Positions 29,917-37,829 of a stretch of 53,923 nucleotides of DNA are shown one piece after another. The notes below the pieces were generated by a model. That model saw only the letters and a list, made by a program, of their open reading frames with translations, searched no databases and was not told the origin of the DNA. The position numbers were made by a program, and so were the translations under genes. The stretch spans positions 1 through 53,923 of the forward strand of contig JANQMO010000045.1 of assembly GCA_028280025.1 (NCBI GenBank), written 5' to 3'. The first letter of the stretch is position 1. Every line of letters starts with the position of its first letter. This stretch comes from Chlorobium sp. (GTDB taxonomy: Bacteria; Bacteroidota; Chlorobiia; Chlorobiales; Chlorobiaceae).

Positions 29917-30673
29917 ACTGCTGCAATTCCTGACCGATAAGGCCTTCACCGATCAGGACGGCATCAAACGATGCCTCCTGCATCACCTCGACATCCTTTG
30001 CACGCTTCAGGCCGCTTTCGGCAACGGCGACAACGTCCTCCGGAATAAACGGCCTGAGTTGCAGAGAGGTTTCAAGCGAGACGGTAAAATCCCTGAGGTT
30101 GCGGTTGTTGATCCCGATAAGGGAAGCACCGGCGCCCAGTGCGCAATCAAGCTCCGCACGATCATGCACCTCGACCAGCGCGTCAAGTCCTGTCTCACCT
30201 GAAAGCTCGAGATAATCCCTGAGTTGAAAAGGGTCGAGCGCCGCAACGATAAGCAGGAGTGCGTCAGCTCCTATCAGCCTCGTTTCGTATATCTGGGACT
30301 CGTCGATGATGAAGTCCTTTCGAAGAACAGGCAGATCATATGCCCTGCTCACCTGCTGAAGATAGTCGTTCGACCCCTGAAAAAAATTCCGGTCGGTCAG
30401 AACCGAAAACGCTGCCGCCCCCAGAGCGGCATATCGCCCGGCTATATCGAGAGGCTGAAAATCTTCAACCAGAACCCCCCTTGACGGTGAAGCCTTTTTT
30501 ACTTCCGCAATCAGCCGAATACGTCCGGAGTTCCCTTGCAGGGCCTTTTTGAATCCCCGCGGCGACGGCAGCTCTCGCAGGCAGTCCCGGTAACGGGCTT
30601 CAGGGTGTTCATGCCGCAGAGCCTCGACCTCGCCTTTCTTGTATGCAAGTATGTCGGTCAGGCAGGTACTCAT
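29897..30673 (-). CDS. trpC: Indole-3-glycerol phosphate synthase
   Basis: TrpC closes the indole ring in tryptophan synthesis. The 258-residue TIM barrel has IAEVKKASPSRGVLVEDF (catalytic Lys), FSVLTDRNFFQGS, PVLRKDFIIDESQIYE (Lys), EVHDRAELDCAL, GINNRNLRDFTV and AESGLKRAKDVE. Its ATG overlaps the stop of the carB gene (ATGA, four bases), so the two are coupled although they serve different pathways. No other trp gene is nearby. Confidence 0.96.
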   Translation of the reverse strand: MSTCLTDILAYKKGEVEALRHEHPEARYRDCLRELPSPRGFKKALQGNSGRIRLIAEVKKASPSRGVLVEDFQPLDIAGRYAALGAAAFSVLTDRNFFQGSNDYLQQVSRAYDLPVLRKDFIIDESQIYETRLIGADALLLIVAALDPFQLRDYLELSGETGLDALVEVHDRAELDCALGAGASLIGINNRNLRDFTVSLETSLQLRPFIPEDVVAVAESGLKRAKDVEVMQEASFDAVLIGEGLIGQELQQFTWKQI

Positions 30674-32154
30674 GAAGACACCGATCCGGCGGCGGCTCTC
30701 AATTCGTTTTCAAACTCGACAATCTGCCGGATATTGTCGAGGAACCATGGATCGATCCCTGTAGACTGGGAAATTTCCTCTACTGTCGCACCGGCCTGGA
30801 AAGCGTAACGGAGATAAAAAATCCTGTCTGCCTTGGGAATCCTGATTTTTTCCAGAAGGTCTTCCTTTGCGAACTTTTTCTGGTGAGGAGGCATATCGAC
30901 CACGTTCATCATATCCTTGCCGTCACATCCGAGACCGCCCCGGCCGATCTCAAGACCCCGCAGCGATTTCTGCAACGCTTCACGGAAGTTCCTGCCGAAA
31001 GCCATGACCTCTCCGACAGACTTCATCTGGACACCCAGCCGCGCATCGACATTCTTGAACTTTTCGAAATCCCATCGGGGCACTTTGACAACACAGTAAT
31101 CGATAACCGGTTCAAAACTTGCAGGGGTCGACTTTGTTATATCGTTCTGGATTTCATCGAGCGTGTAACCGACCGCAAGTTTTGCAGCCACCTTGGCTAT
31201 AGGGAAACCTGTTGCCTTCGACGCAAGCGCCGAACTGCGGGACACCCTGGGATTCATCTCGATAACGATAACCCTTCCGTTTTCCGGGTTGATGGCAAAC
31301 TGGATGTTGCTCCCGCCGGTTTCCACCCCGATTTCACGGATGATCTTGATCGAGGCATCCCTGAGTTCCTGGTACTGTTTATCCGAGAGCGTCTGGGCAG
31401 GAGCAACCGTGATGCTGTCGCCTGTATGGACACCCATCGGATCGACGTTTTCAATGGAACAGACGATTATAACGTTGTCGGCAAGGTCACGAATCACCTC
31501 GAGCTCGAATTCCTTCCAGCCTATAAGGCACTCTTCGACGAGCACTTCCCCGATAGGGCTCTCGGCAATACCTCTCCTGACCGCGTCGTAATAGTCCGCC
31601 TTTGTTTCGGCAAATCCACCCCCTGTCCCTCCAAGCGTGAACGAAGGACGGATCACGATGGGAAGACCGATTTCCTCAAGCGCTTCCTTGGCTTCTTTCT
31701 CGTTACGAACAAAGAAACCCCTGGCCATCTCGAGCCCGAGCTTCTTCATTGCGTCGCTGAAAAACTCCCGGTTCTCGGCTTTTCGTATCGCCCTGAGCTT
31801 TGCGCCGATCAGTTCAACGCCGTTGCGCTCAAGCACACCGCTCTCGGCAAGGCTTACCGCCGTGTTCAGGGCGGTCTGCCCTCCCATTGTCGGGAGCAGT
31901 GCGTCAGGCTTTTCCTTCTCTATGATTTTCCGGACATAGTCTGGTGTTATCGGCTCTATGTAGGTACTGTCGGCAAACTCGATATCGGTCATGATGGTTG
32001 CCGGGTTGCTGTTGACCAGAACAACCCTGTAACCGTCATCCTTGAGAGCCTTGCAGGCCTGGGTACCGGAATAATCGAACTCACACGCCTGACCGATCAC
32101 GATAGGCCCGGCACCAATGACCAGAATCGACTTGATATCTTTCCGTTTTGGCAC
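30670..32154 (-). CDS. carB: Carbamoyl-phosphate synthase large subunit, N-terminal half
   Basis: The 494-residue protein covers the first ATP-grasp half of CarB, which phosphorylates bicarbonate: SILVIGAGPIVIGQACEFDY, ATIMTDIEFADSTYIEPITP, LGGTGGGFAET, EMNPRVSRSSALASKATGF. It ends within the oligomerisation domain (ATVEEISQSTGIDPWFLDNI). Ordinary CarB is about 1070 residues and has a second ATP-grasp half; that half is absent here and must be encoded elsewhere. No frameshift is visible at the 3' end, so the gene is naturally split, as in some archaea and Aquifex. It lies 65 bases after the JAMM gene and overlaps trpC by four bases. Confidence 0.9.
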   Translation of the reverse strand: MPKRKDIKSILVIGAGPIVIGQACEFDYSGTQACKALKDDGYRVVLVNSNPATIMTDIEFADSTYIEPITPDYVRKIIEKEKPDALLPTMGGQTALNTAVSLAESGVLERNGVELIGAKLRAIRKAENREFFSDAMKKLGLEMARGFFVRNEKEAKEALEEIGLPIVIRPSFTLGGTGGGFAETKADYYDAVRRGIAESPIGEVLVEECLIGWKEFELEVIRDLADNVIIVCSIENVDPMGVHTGDSITVAPAQTLSDKQYQELRDASIKIIREIGVETGGSNIQFAINPENGRVIVIEMNPRVSRSSALASKATGFPIAKVAAKLAVGYTLDEIQNDITKSTPASFEPVIDYCVVKVPRWDFEKFKNVDARLGVQMKSVGEVMAFGRNFREALQKSLRGLEIGRGGLGCDGKDMMNVVDMPPHQKKFAKEDLLEKIRIPKADRIFYLRYAFQAGATVEEISQSTGIDPWFLDNIRQIVEFENELRAAAGSVSS

Positions 32155-32219
32155 TTGTATTCAGAATTTCATTCTTTCTTGAAATGAGCTTTACCGATGG
32201 TAATGTAAAAAAAATGCCG

Positions 32220-32651
32220 CTACTCCACCACCTTGATCGTCTCCTGGTGAAATCCCCTGTCATCCCGCCGATACCACGCGGTTACGCCGGCCGGCTGCCG
32301 GTGCTGAACAGAGATGATGATCATGGAATCACCGGGCCGGGCAAAATCGATGTCGCTGTTTGACGGCACCGCCGCTGTACCCATATGGGAGTGGCAGGAG
32401 CCGAGAATTGTATACCCGAGGCTGGCAGCCTCACGCTCGACCTCGATAAATTCCGAAAAGGAGATCTCAAAACCGTGCTCGCGTCCGCTGTAGAGGACAT
32501 TGACGCAGGGAGCGACTTCATAGACAATATTCTCGAACCCGCCCTTCTTGTCCGGCTTTCGAATCCCGGCAAGAAGACCACAGCATTCATAAGGAAGTTC
32601 CCGTAACGCCTGTTCCTGGATTATTTCAAACTGTCTTCGAGGCAAATGCAT
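32220..32651 (-). CDS. JAMM/MPN-domain metalloprotease-like protein
   Basis: The 143-residue protein is a bare MPN (JAB) domain. The zinc site is complete: Glu22 in PYECCGLLAG, His87 and His89 with Ser97 and Asp100 in HSHMGTAAVPSNSD (HxHx7SxxD). Bacterial relatives trim small ubiquitin-like sulfur carriers or act in cysteine and siderophore pathways. No ubiquitin-like, E1-like or cysteine synthase gene is adjacent. It lies 15 bases after purD and upstream of carB on the same strand, so it is likely transcribed with biosynthetic genes. Substrate unknown. Confidence 0.85.
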   Translation of the reverse strand: MHLPRRQFEIIQEQALRELPYECCGLLAGIRKPDKKGGFENIVYEVAPCVNVLYSGREHGFEISFSEFIEVEREAASLGYTILGSCHSHMGTAAVPSNSDIDFARPGDSMIIISVQHRQPAGVTAWYRRDDRGFHQETIKVVE

Positions 32652-32666
32652 GGAAAATACTGTCAG

Positions 32667-33950
32667 TCATGAGAAAGCCTTAGCCCCGATGTCACGACGA
32701 TAGTACATACCGTCAAAGGAGATGTACCCTGCCGCCAGATAAGCGCGGTCGATGCTTTCTTTCAGGGTCGGTGCGGTAGCCGTGACCGCAAGCACTCTTC
32801 CGCCCGATGTCCTGAGCGTCGTGCCGTCGAACGTGGTACCGGCATGGAAAAGAACGACATCGTCATATGTTTTCAGCTTTTCGTCCATGACGATCTCCCT
32901 GCCTTTTACGTAACTGCCCGGATACCCTCCCGAAGCAAGAACCACGGTGGTTGCCGCACCGTCTTTCATTTTGAAGGGAGCATCACCGAGCGCCCCCTGG
33001 AGAGATGCCTCGAGAAGAGTAATCAGGTCACTTTCCAAGAGCGGCAGAACAACCTGTGCTTCGGGGTCCCCGAGACGCGCATTGTATTCGACGACCGACG
33101 GTTCACCGCTTTGGTCAATCATAAGGCCGATATAGAGAAACCCTTTGTACGGCATCCCTTCCGTCCTCATCCCTTCGAGGGTAGGAACAACGATTCGCGC
33201 TTCGACTTTTTTCAGAACTTCTCCGCTGACAAGAGGCGCGGGGGCATACGCCCCCATACCGCCGGTGTTTTTGCCTGTATCATCCTCTCCGATACGCTTA
33301 TGGTCCTGTGAAGGCAGAAAAAACCGGTAAGACGTACCGTCGGTGACGGCAAAAACGCTCGCTTCCTGTCCTGTCAGAAAGGCTTCGATGACAACTTCAT
33401 CGGCAGCATCGCCAAACACCCTTCTGTTGAAAAGGTCGTCAATCGCCTGCAATGCTTCCTCACGGTTTTCAGCAACAATAACACCTTTTCCGGCAGCCAG
33501 GCCGCTTGCCTTGATAACCTGGGGATACACCGAAGCCGTCTCCAGAAAATCCTTTGCCGGACCATACTCCCTGAACACTTCGTACGACGCGGTCGGAATG
33601 GCGTGGCGGCGCATGAAATCCTTTGCAAAAACCTTGCTGGTCTCGAGCTGCGCAGCCCTTCTGGTCGGTCCGAACACGGGCAGACCGGCACCGCTGAAGG
33701 CATCCACGATACCTTTTTCAAGAGGTTGTTCAGGCCCGATAACCGTGAGACCCAGAGACTCGCTACGGGCAAAACCGAGAAGGCCCTCGACATCCGTGGC
33801 ATCGAAGCCGACATTCTCCACTTTGCCGCCCATGGTTGCCGTCCCGCCGTTTCCGGGAGCGACATAGACTTTCGTGACTCTTTCACTGCGGGCAGCTGCC
33901 CAGGCAAGGGCATGCTCTCTTCCGCCCCCGCCGACAATCAACACCTTCAT
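32667..33950 (-). CDS. purD: Phosphoribosylamine-glycine ligase
   Basis: PurD joins phosphoribosylamine and glycine with ATP in purine synthesis. The 427-residue ATP-grasp enzyme has VLIVGGGGREHALAWA, FGPTRRAAQLETSKVFAKDF, VIKASGLAAGKGVIVAEN, GQEASVFAVTDG, DHKRIGEDDTGKNTGGMGAY and EYNARLGDPEAQVVLPLLES. Length is normal. It heads the minus-strand run purD, JAMM gene, carB half and trpC. Confidence 0.97.
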   Translation of the reverse strand: MKVLIVGGGGREHALAWAAARSERVTKVYVAPGNGGTATMGGKVENVGFDATDVEGLLGFARSESLGLTVIGPEQPLEKGIVDAFSGAGLPVFGPTRRAAQLETSKVFAKDFMRRHAIPTASYEVFREYGPAKDFLETASVYPQVIKASGLAAGKGVIVAENREEALQAIDDLFNRRVFGDAADEVVIEAFLTGQEASVFAVTDGTSYRFFLPSQDHKRIGEDDTGKNTGGMGAYAPAPLVSGEVLKKVEARIVVPTLEGMRTEGMPYKGFLYIGLMIDQSGEPSVVEYNARLGDPEAQVVLPLLESDLITLLEASLQGALGDAPFKMKDGAATTVVLASGGYPGSYVKGREIVMDEKLKTYDDVVLFHAGTTFDGTTLRTSGGRVLAVTATAPTLKESIDRAYLAAGYISFDGMYYRRDIGAKAFS

Positions 33951-34232
33951 GACATGTGTTTCACGTGGTTATCAAGCTTGTTCGAACAAACTATATAAGG
34001 CAGGCGGGACAAAATACAAACAAAAAAATCTCCTTCAATTGAACCCTGCTCCTCCTGGAGAGGCAAAGTGAATCAGTTGGCATCAGTGACTTAAACCGGG
34101 TTCCTGCGGCAGAAGCGCCCGGACTCGAAATAACGGTGACTTTTACTACATTTCCGGTAACAAACACCCTGCCGATGTTTACACAGTTCTGCTGCAGGGA
34201 TTTGAACGAACAGATCATCAACCGTCCTGAGT

Positions 34233-34871
34233 ATGCCGCTTCTTCCATTGCTTTCCGGGCTCATTCTACCCGGCATACTCAAAACCCTCGTTCTGACCCT
34301 CAAGGTGAGCGTCGATGACCGGACGATTGAAAAAGAACGGAATGACGGCAGCGTCCTGTTCGCTTTCTGGCATGGCAAAATGATCTACGGATGGCTGCTT
34401 GCCCGAAAACTGTTTCCCCGTCGCGACATCCATGCTGTTGTCAGCCTTTCCAAAGACGGTGAAATCCTCTCGCGTACACTCCATGGCCTTGGGTTCTGTC
34501 TTATCCGGGGATCGAGCTCGAGAGGAAGCGGCAGCGTGAAAGAGGCAATGAACCGGGAACTCGACAAGAACGGCATAATCGCCGTTACCCCCGACGGTCC
34601 GCGCGGACCGCTGCACTCATTCAAGTACGGAACCCTCCACCTTGCATCCCAGCGCGGCATTCCGATCATTTTCGCTTCCATACAGTACAGCAACGCGATC
34701 GAGCTCAAAAGCTGGGACCATTTCGAAATCCCGCTGCCTTTCAGCAGGGTGACCCTTACGCTTCATCGTATCGAGGTTCCGGCAATGAAAAACGAGGAAG
34801 ACCTTGCCGCTTACGAGCACCGGCTTTCGAAACATCTTGCCGATGACCGGACCGGGAAACATCATGCTTGA
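34233..34871 (+). CDS. Lysophospholipid acyltransferase-like protein (DUF374)
   Basis: The 212-residue protein has one N-terminal hydrophobic segment and the DUF374 acyltransferase pattern: FAFWHGKMIYGWLLAR (His as catalytic base), VVSLSKDGEILSRTL, GSSSRGSGSVKEAM and VTPDGPRGPLHSFKYGTLHL. Relatives act in the late acylation of lipid A or on related lipids. It overlaps lpxK by eight bases, which supports a lipid A role: acylation and 4'-phosphorylation genes are translated together. The acyl donor and acceptor cannot be told from sequence. Confidence 0.85.
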   Translation: MPLLPLLSGLILPGILKTLVLTLKVSVDDRTIEKERNDGSVLFAFWHGKMIYGWLLARKLFPRRDIHAVVSLSKDGEILSRTLHGLGFCLIRGSSSRGSGSVKEAMNRELDKNGIIAVTPDGPRGPLHSFKYGTLHLASQRGIPIIFASIQYSNAIELKSWDHFEIPLPFSRVTLTLHRIEVPAMKNEEDLAAYEHRLSKHLADDRTGKHHA

Positions 34872-35940
34872 AGCTGCAGCCATGTTTTATAGAACAGTCA
34901 TCGATATCAGGAACCGGTTGTACGACCTCGGCTTTTTCAAGAGCCACAACGCCGGCATCCCGACGGTTTCCATCGGCAATATCACGGCAGGAGGAACCGG
35001 AAAAACGCCTTTGGTTGACTTTGCGGCCAAACACTACTCCCGAAACGGCCTGAAGCCCGCGATTCTCTCACGCGGCTACAAACGAAACACAAAAGGCGTC
35101 AGGCTGGTATCGGACGGCAAACAGGTCTTTCTGGGAGCGCGCGACGCCGGGGACGAGTGCACCATGCTTGCCCATGGCAATCCCGGTACCATTGTGGTCG
35201 TCGCCGAACAAAGGAAAGCGGGAGCCGACTATATCGCCGAACAGTTTGCCGGGGAACTCCCGGATGTTGTTCTGCTCGACGACGCTTTTCAGCACCGCCG
35301 GCTCAACCGCGACCTCGATATCGTTGTCATCAGCAGTACGACCCCCTTTTACGACGACAAGCTTCTCCCCTGGGGAAGACTGCGGGAACCGGTGCGCGGC
35401 ATAAACCGTGCACATCTTCTCGTCCTGAGCAAGGTCAAGGACCGGCAGCACGTATCAGAACTTGAAGAAAAACTGCGAAAAACAGGCAAACCCCTGATCA
35501 TAACCGGGGTGCGTCCCGGAAAACTGGTCCCGATCGGCGATTCGGACAGGCAGACACCCGGAAAAGTCATCGCGCTTGCAGGAATAGGACAACCTGAAGG
35601 ATTCATCACCTCTCTGCGGGAGAGCGGTCTGGAGGTGTCTCTGAAAGCGTTTTTCCCCGACCACGCGGACTTTCCGAACCATGCGATAAAAAAGCTTGTC
35701 GAGCAGGCTGAACGGGAAAACCTGTCTCTTGTGACGACCGAAAAAGATTATTACCGGTTCCGGGACAACGAAACGCTCCTACCAACAATGGCAAAAGTTC
35801 CCTGTTTCTACCTCCCTGTCAGCATAACGATACTCGAAGGACAGGAACTGCTGGAGCGGATGCTCGATAGTGTAGTGGAAGAGAGGAGCAAGGAGCCAGT
35901 AGCAAGAGCAGAGAGTGGGGAGAAGAATCGTGATTCGTGA
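34864..35940 (+). CDS. lpxK: Tetraacyldisaccharide 4'-kinase
   Basis: LpxK phosphorylates the lipid A disaccharide at the inner membrane. Motifs: PTVSIGNITAGGTGKTPLVD (Walker A), ILSRGYKRN, GDECTMLAHGNPGTIVVV, VLLDDAFQHRRLNRDLDIVV and ALAGIGQPEGF. The start at 34864 (358 residues) overlaps the acyltransferase gene by eight bases and fits the family; an upstream TTG at 34804 adds 20 residues that do not. The last 20 codons or so (from VEERSKEP) are built from a GGAGCAA/GGAGCCA/GTAGCAA heptamer-like repeat and GATTCGTGAAT, so the C-terminal tail is repeat-derived. Confidence 0.93.
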   Translation: MLEAAAMFYRTVIDIRNRLYDLGFFKSHNAGIPTVSIGNITAGGTGKTPLVDFAAKHYSRNGLKPAILSRGYKRNTKGVRLVSDGKQVFLGARDAGDECTMLAHGNPGTIVVVAEQRKAGADYIAEQFAGELPDVVLLDDAFQHRRLNRDLDIVVISSTTPFYDDKLLPWGRLREPVRGINRAHLLVLSKVKDRQHVSELEEKLRKTGKPLIITGVRPGKLVPIGDSDRQTPGKVIALAGIGQPEGFITSLRESGLEVSLKAFFPDHADFPNHAIKKLVEQAERENLSLVTTEKDYYRFRDNETLLPTMAKVPCFYLPVSITILEGQELLERMLDSVVEERSKEPVARAESGEKNRDS

Positions 35941-35961
35941 ATGGTGGGAATGTGGCAGATT

Positions 35962-36077
35962 TGCAGATACTATTATAGGTCCTATAGGACTCATATGACC
36001 TATAGGACCTATATAATTCCCTCAAATGTATCTGATATCGTCACACCTCAACAAAACAATCATTCTCTCCGAATACC
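35962..36077. repeat. Dispersed repeat with 9-bp units, copy B2 (inverted relative to B1)
   Basis: The reverse complement of this 116-bp stretch matches 18451-18565 with about ten differences and one indel. The core of 9-bp variants (35974-36013) is identical to that of B1. It starts just after the lpxK gene and merges on its right into CAATTCAACAG-type repeats (36085-36155). Confidence 0.88.
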
Positions 36078-36148
36078 GAGTACCAAACAATTCAACAGTT
36101 AAACAAATCAACGATTCAACAACTCCACTCAACAGTTCAACAACCTCC

Positions 36149-36694
36149 TCAATCTTCTTTAATAATCTTCGAAATCGCCTTGAATTGCTCTCCTTCGGCA
36201 ACGCGCAGCAGTTCGAAAATCACCATTTCAGTGCTTTTCAGAAGTGCCCCGGCCTTTTCTATGGCTCGAATTCCGAGTTCCCTGTTTTCCTCTGTGCGCG
36301 AGGCAACCGCATCGGCGACAAGGTGGACGTTGTAGCCGTACTCGAGAAGTTCGTTGGCCGTCTGGTAGACGCAGACATGCGTTTCGACACCTGTAACGAG
36401 CACCTCATTTCTTTTCAATGCCCTGAGCCGCTCCATGAATTGCTCTTCTCCGCAGCAGCTGAACGCAGTTTTTTCGACCGGCTCCCCATCGGCAAGCAGT
36501 TTTTCCAGAGGCTCTACGGTATGCCCCAGGCCCTTCGGGTACTGCTCGGTATAAAGAACAGGAACATCGAGCACCTGCGCCGCCTTGATCAGTTTCGCTA
36601 CATTCCGCACAACCTTTTCAGGTTCATGAACAATCTGCGCAAGTTTTCCCTGCACGTCGATTATGAGAAGAACACTATCCCGGGCAGCAATCAT
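36149..36694 (-). CDS. Isochorismatase/nicotinamidase-family hydrolase
   Basis: The 181-residue cysteine hydrolase has the triad of the family: Asp13 in VLLIIDVQGKLAQ, Lys75 in VEKTAFSCCGEEQF and Cys108 in LVTGVETHVCVYQTANELLE. Family members hydrolyse isochorismate, nicotinamide or N-carbamoyl compounds; the ycaC-like form fits best but the substrate is unknown. The start is set by the ribosome binding site GGAGG seven bases before ATG at 36694; the longer reading to 36778 lacks this. The last residues (ISKIIKED) lie next to CAACAATTC-type repeats. Confidence 0.85.
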   Translation of the reverse strand: MIAARDSVLLIIDVQGKLAQIVHEPEKVVRNVAKLIKAAQVLDVPVLYTEQYPKGLGHTVEPLEKLLADGEPVEKTAFSCCGEEQFMERLRALKRNEVLVTGVETHVCVYQTANELLEYGYNVHLVADAVASRTEENRELGIRAIEKAGALLKSTEMVIFELLRVAEGEQFKAISKIIKED

Positions 36695-36850
36695 GGTACA
36701 TCCTCCTTTTCCTCTTATAGAAAACTTCTTAGGCGGATGCAGCAGTCCGCCAAACAAAAAAACACGAAAATGTAGCAAGCAAGATAATTATTTCAGCAGC
36801 TTATTATACAGCAATGGCATATAAAATATTTCCCTGAAAGAGAGATTGCG

Positions 36851-36892
36851 TTATAGGACTTATAGGACCTATGGGACCTATAGGTCCTATTT
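36851..36892. repeat. 9-bp-unit repeat element, copy A2 (inverted relative to A1)
   Basis: The core contains ATAGGACTT, ATAGGACCT, ATGGGACCT and ATAGGTCCT units. Its reverse complement matches copy A1 (16522-16562) in about 37 of 40 positions. It sits in the gap between the sirtuin gene and the isochorismatase-like gene. Confidence 0.85.
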
Positions 36893-36928
36893 CCAAGAGC
36901 TTTGAGAACATAAAAAATCAACAACTGT

Positions 36929-37618
36929 TCAGCCTGCGCTGAACAACTCCGGCAACACCTCCCCCGCCATCCCTTCGATGATCCTGTCATATGCTGCCAA
37001 TCCGGACGGTTCGGGATTGATTTCGATACAGTATGCGCCGGACTTTTTGGCCAGGTCGGGGTATCCCGCGGCAGGCCAGACGGTTCCTGATGTGCCGATG
37101 CTTATAAAAAGGTCGCAGTTCTTGATGAGTATCGAGGCATTCTGCATGACGAGGGGATCGAGCATGTCGCCGAACCAGACGATATCCGGCCTGAGCCTTC
37201 CGCCGCACTCGTTGCACGTTTTTTCGTAAACCTCTCCGAAATCTTCTTTCCTGAAGCCGCATTCCTGGCAGCGGAGTCGCCAGAGACTGCCGTGCAGCTC
37301 GATGACGTCTTTTGAGCCTGCCCGCTGGTGCATGCCGTCGATATTCTGCGTCACGATCCGGGCATTCGGCATGGACGCGATCACTCTGTGCCCTTCATGA
37401 GGCTGACAGTCAAGAACCGAACGGCGGCGTATGCGGTGGAATTCGAGCACCTTTTCAGGGTCCCGTTCGAACGCCTCCTGGCAGGCGTATTCTTCATAAT
37501 CATAATCCTTCCAGATGCCTCCCTTACCGCGATAGGTCGGCACTCCGCTTTCGGCCGACATGCCTGCACCGGTAAAAAAGACAATGCTGGTGAACTCCTC
37601 ATGTTGCAATCGTTCCAT
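36929..37618 (-). CDS. cobB: NAD-dependent protein deacylase, sirtuin family
   Basis: The 229-residue sirtuin removes acyl groups from lysines using NAD. It has TGAGMSAESGVPTYRG (17-31), QNIDGMH (91-97), catalytic His109 in ELHGSLWRLRC, and a four-Cys zinc site (Cys117, 120, 135, 138). It belongs to the class III (Sirt5/CobB) branch by EFHRIRRR, but the Tyr of the usual YxxR acyl-specificity pair is His61, while Arg64 is kept. Acs, a classic target of bacterial sirtuins, is encoded at 13878. It is a single gene with repeat DNA downstream. Confidence 0.94.
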   Translation of the reverse strand: MERLQHEEFTSIVFFTGAGMSAESGVPTYRGKGGIWKDYDYEEYACQEAFERDPEKVLEFHRIRRRSVLDCQPHEGHRVIASMPNARIVTQNIDGMHQRAGSKDVIELHGSLWRLRCQECGFRKEDFGEVYEKTCNECGGRLRPDIVWFGDMLDPLVMQNASILIKNCDLFISIGTSGTVWPAAGYPDLAKKSGAYCIEINPEPSGLAAYDRIIEGMAGEVLPELFSAG

Positions 37619-37728
37619 CGAAAAAAAAGTCTACTGTTTTGCATTTCACAGGTTCCGGTGTCCGCAGGTCATAGCGTGTATTTTAGAATCTAACCGATTT
37701 TTTTTAACATCGTAAAAAGGCTCACACC

Positions 37729-37812
37729 ATGAATATCAAACTCTTGCTGCTGCTTTTCTGGGCTTTCATCATCTATAACATCATTGCAGCCCTCATTTCA
37801 TACTTCCGTTAA
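37729..37812 (+). CDS. 27-residue single-helix membrane peptide
   Basis: The ATG at 37729 opens a 27-codon frame that encodes one hydrophobic helix (KLLLLLFWAFIIYNIIAALI) with a short Arg-ended tail. AAAAAGG lies eight bases before the ATG, and the stop is 17 bases before elbB, so it could be the first gene of a two-gene unit. Frame, ribosome site and composition support a real small membrane protein; no homology is known to me. Function unknown. Confidence 0.5.
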   Translation: MNIKLLLLLFWAFIIYNIIAALISYFR

Positions 37813-37829
37813 CGCGAACCCTCTTCAAC

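Noticed and set aside
30883..32187. 434-codon open frame on the plus strand across carB
   Set aside because: It is antisense to a clearly conserved enzyme, has a composition typical of reverse-strand reading and no family motif.
16522..36892. CRISPR array
   Set aside because: The repeats are 9-bp variants without spacers of constant length, and no cas gene is present.
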